Below, piece by piece: positions 14,408 to 14,408 of a stretch of DNA of 14,408 nucleotides (its first letter is position 1; every line of letters begins with the position of its first letter). The stretch is from Candidatus Aenigmatarchaeota archaeon (GTDB lineage: Archaea; Aenigmatarchaeota; Aenigmatarchaeia; QMZP01), in contig DAOVGQ010000058.1 of the NCBI GenBank assembly GCA_030672315.1, positions 1-14,408 of the forward strand. Direction: 5' to 3'. The notes under the pieces were generated by a model. The model was not told the origin of the DNA. It did not search any database and saw nothing but the letters and a program-made list of their open reading frames with translations. Position numbers and translations under genes: made by a program.

Positions 14408-14408
14408 T

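Overview
The window looks archaeal, most likely a DPANN-type genome (Woesearchaeota/Pacearchaeota-like); the phylum is an inference from recalled protein families, not a search. Sequence evidence for an archaeon: four genes have a TATA box beginning 30 bases before the ATG, which predicts leaderless transcripts; internal genes use AGGTG-type ribosome binding sites; arginine is mostly AGG/AGA and isoleucine often ATA; and several products carry archaeal class III (prepilin) signals with a K-G/A-Q motif before a hydrophobic helix.

Layout. Positions 3-1559 hold the 3' part of a Kelch gene: the end of one beta-propeller, a Cys/Asp-rich MopE-like linker, then a complete six-bladed propeller, with two cysteines per blade. 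Positions 1683-5631 hold six small genes, each with one N-terminal hydrophobic helix and an exported domain: two paralogous Ig-like proteins (1683, 2303), then four (2805, 3291, 4384, 5017) resembling a pilin-like set often found together in DPANN genomes. A promoter with two tandem TATA boxes precedes 5733-12529, which encodes a 606-residue prepilin-like protein and, overlapping by ATGA, a 1659-residue secreted multidomain protein. A fourth promoter drives a membrane-anchored Ig-like protein (12580-14043). The right edge holds the end of a convergent Cys-rich membrane protein gene on the minus strand. No gap between genes exceeds about 125 bases, and I saw no RNA genes, CRISPR arrays or transposase genes.

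Reading as a system. Everything encoded here appears exported or surface-anchored. I infer a cell-surface pilus-like or adhesin structure: small prepilin-like subunits, a large repeat protein as possible tip or adhesin, and accessory anchored proteins. No ATPase, platform protein or prepilin peptidase is in the window, so assembly would depend on genes elsewhere.

Two features stand out. First, an 84-base in-frame segment (28 codons) sits inside the signal-peptide region of two adjacent prepilin-like genes; each copy starts just after a K-x-Q motif and ends by recreating K-G-Q, as if a small coding element had inserted without destroying the processing site, and the first gene also carries a shortened 36-base copy. 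Second, the giant gene changes base composition sharply near 10868, so its last ~553 codons look like a foreign or exchanged C-terminal module.
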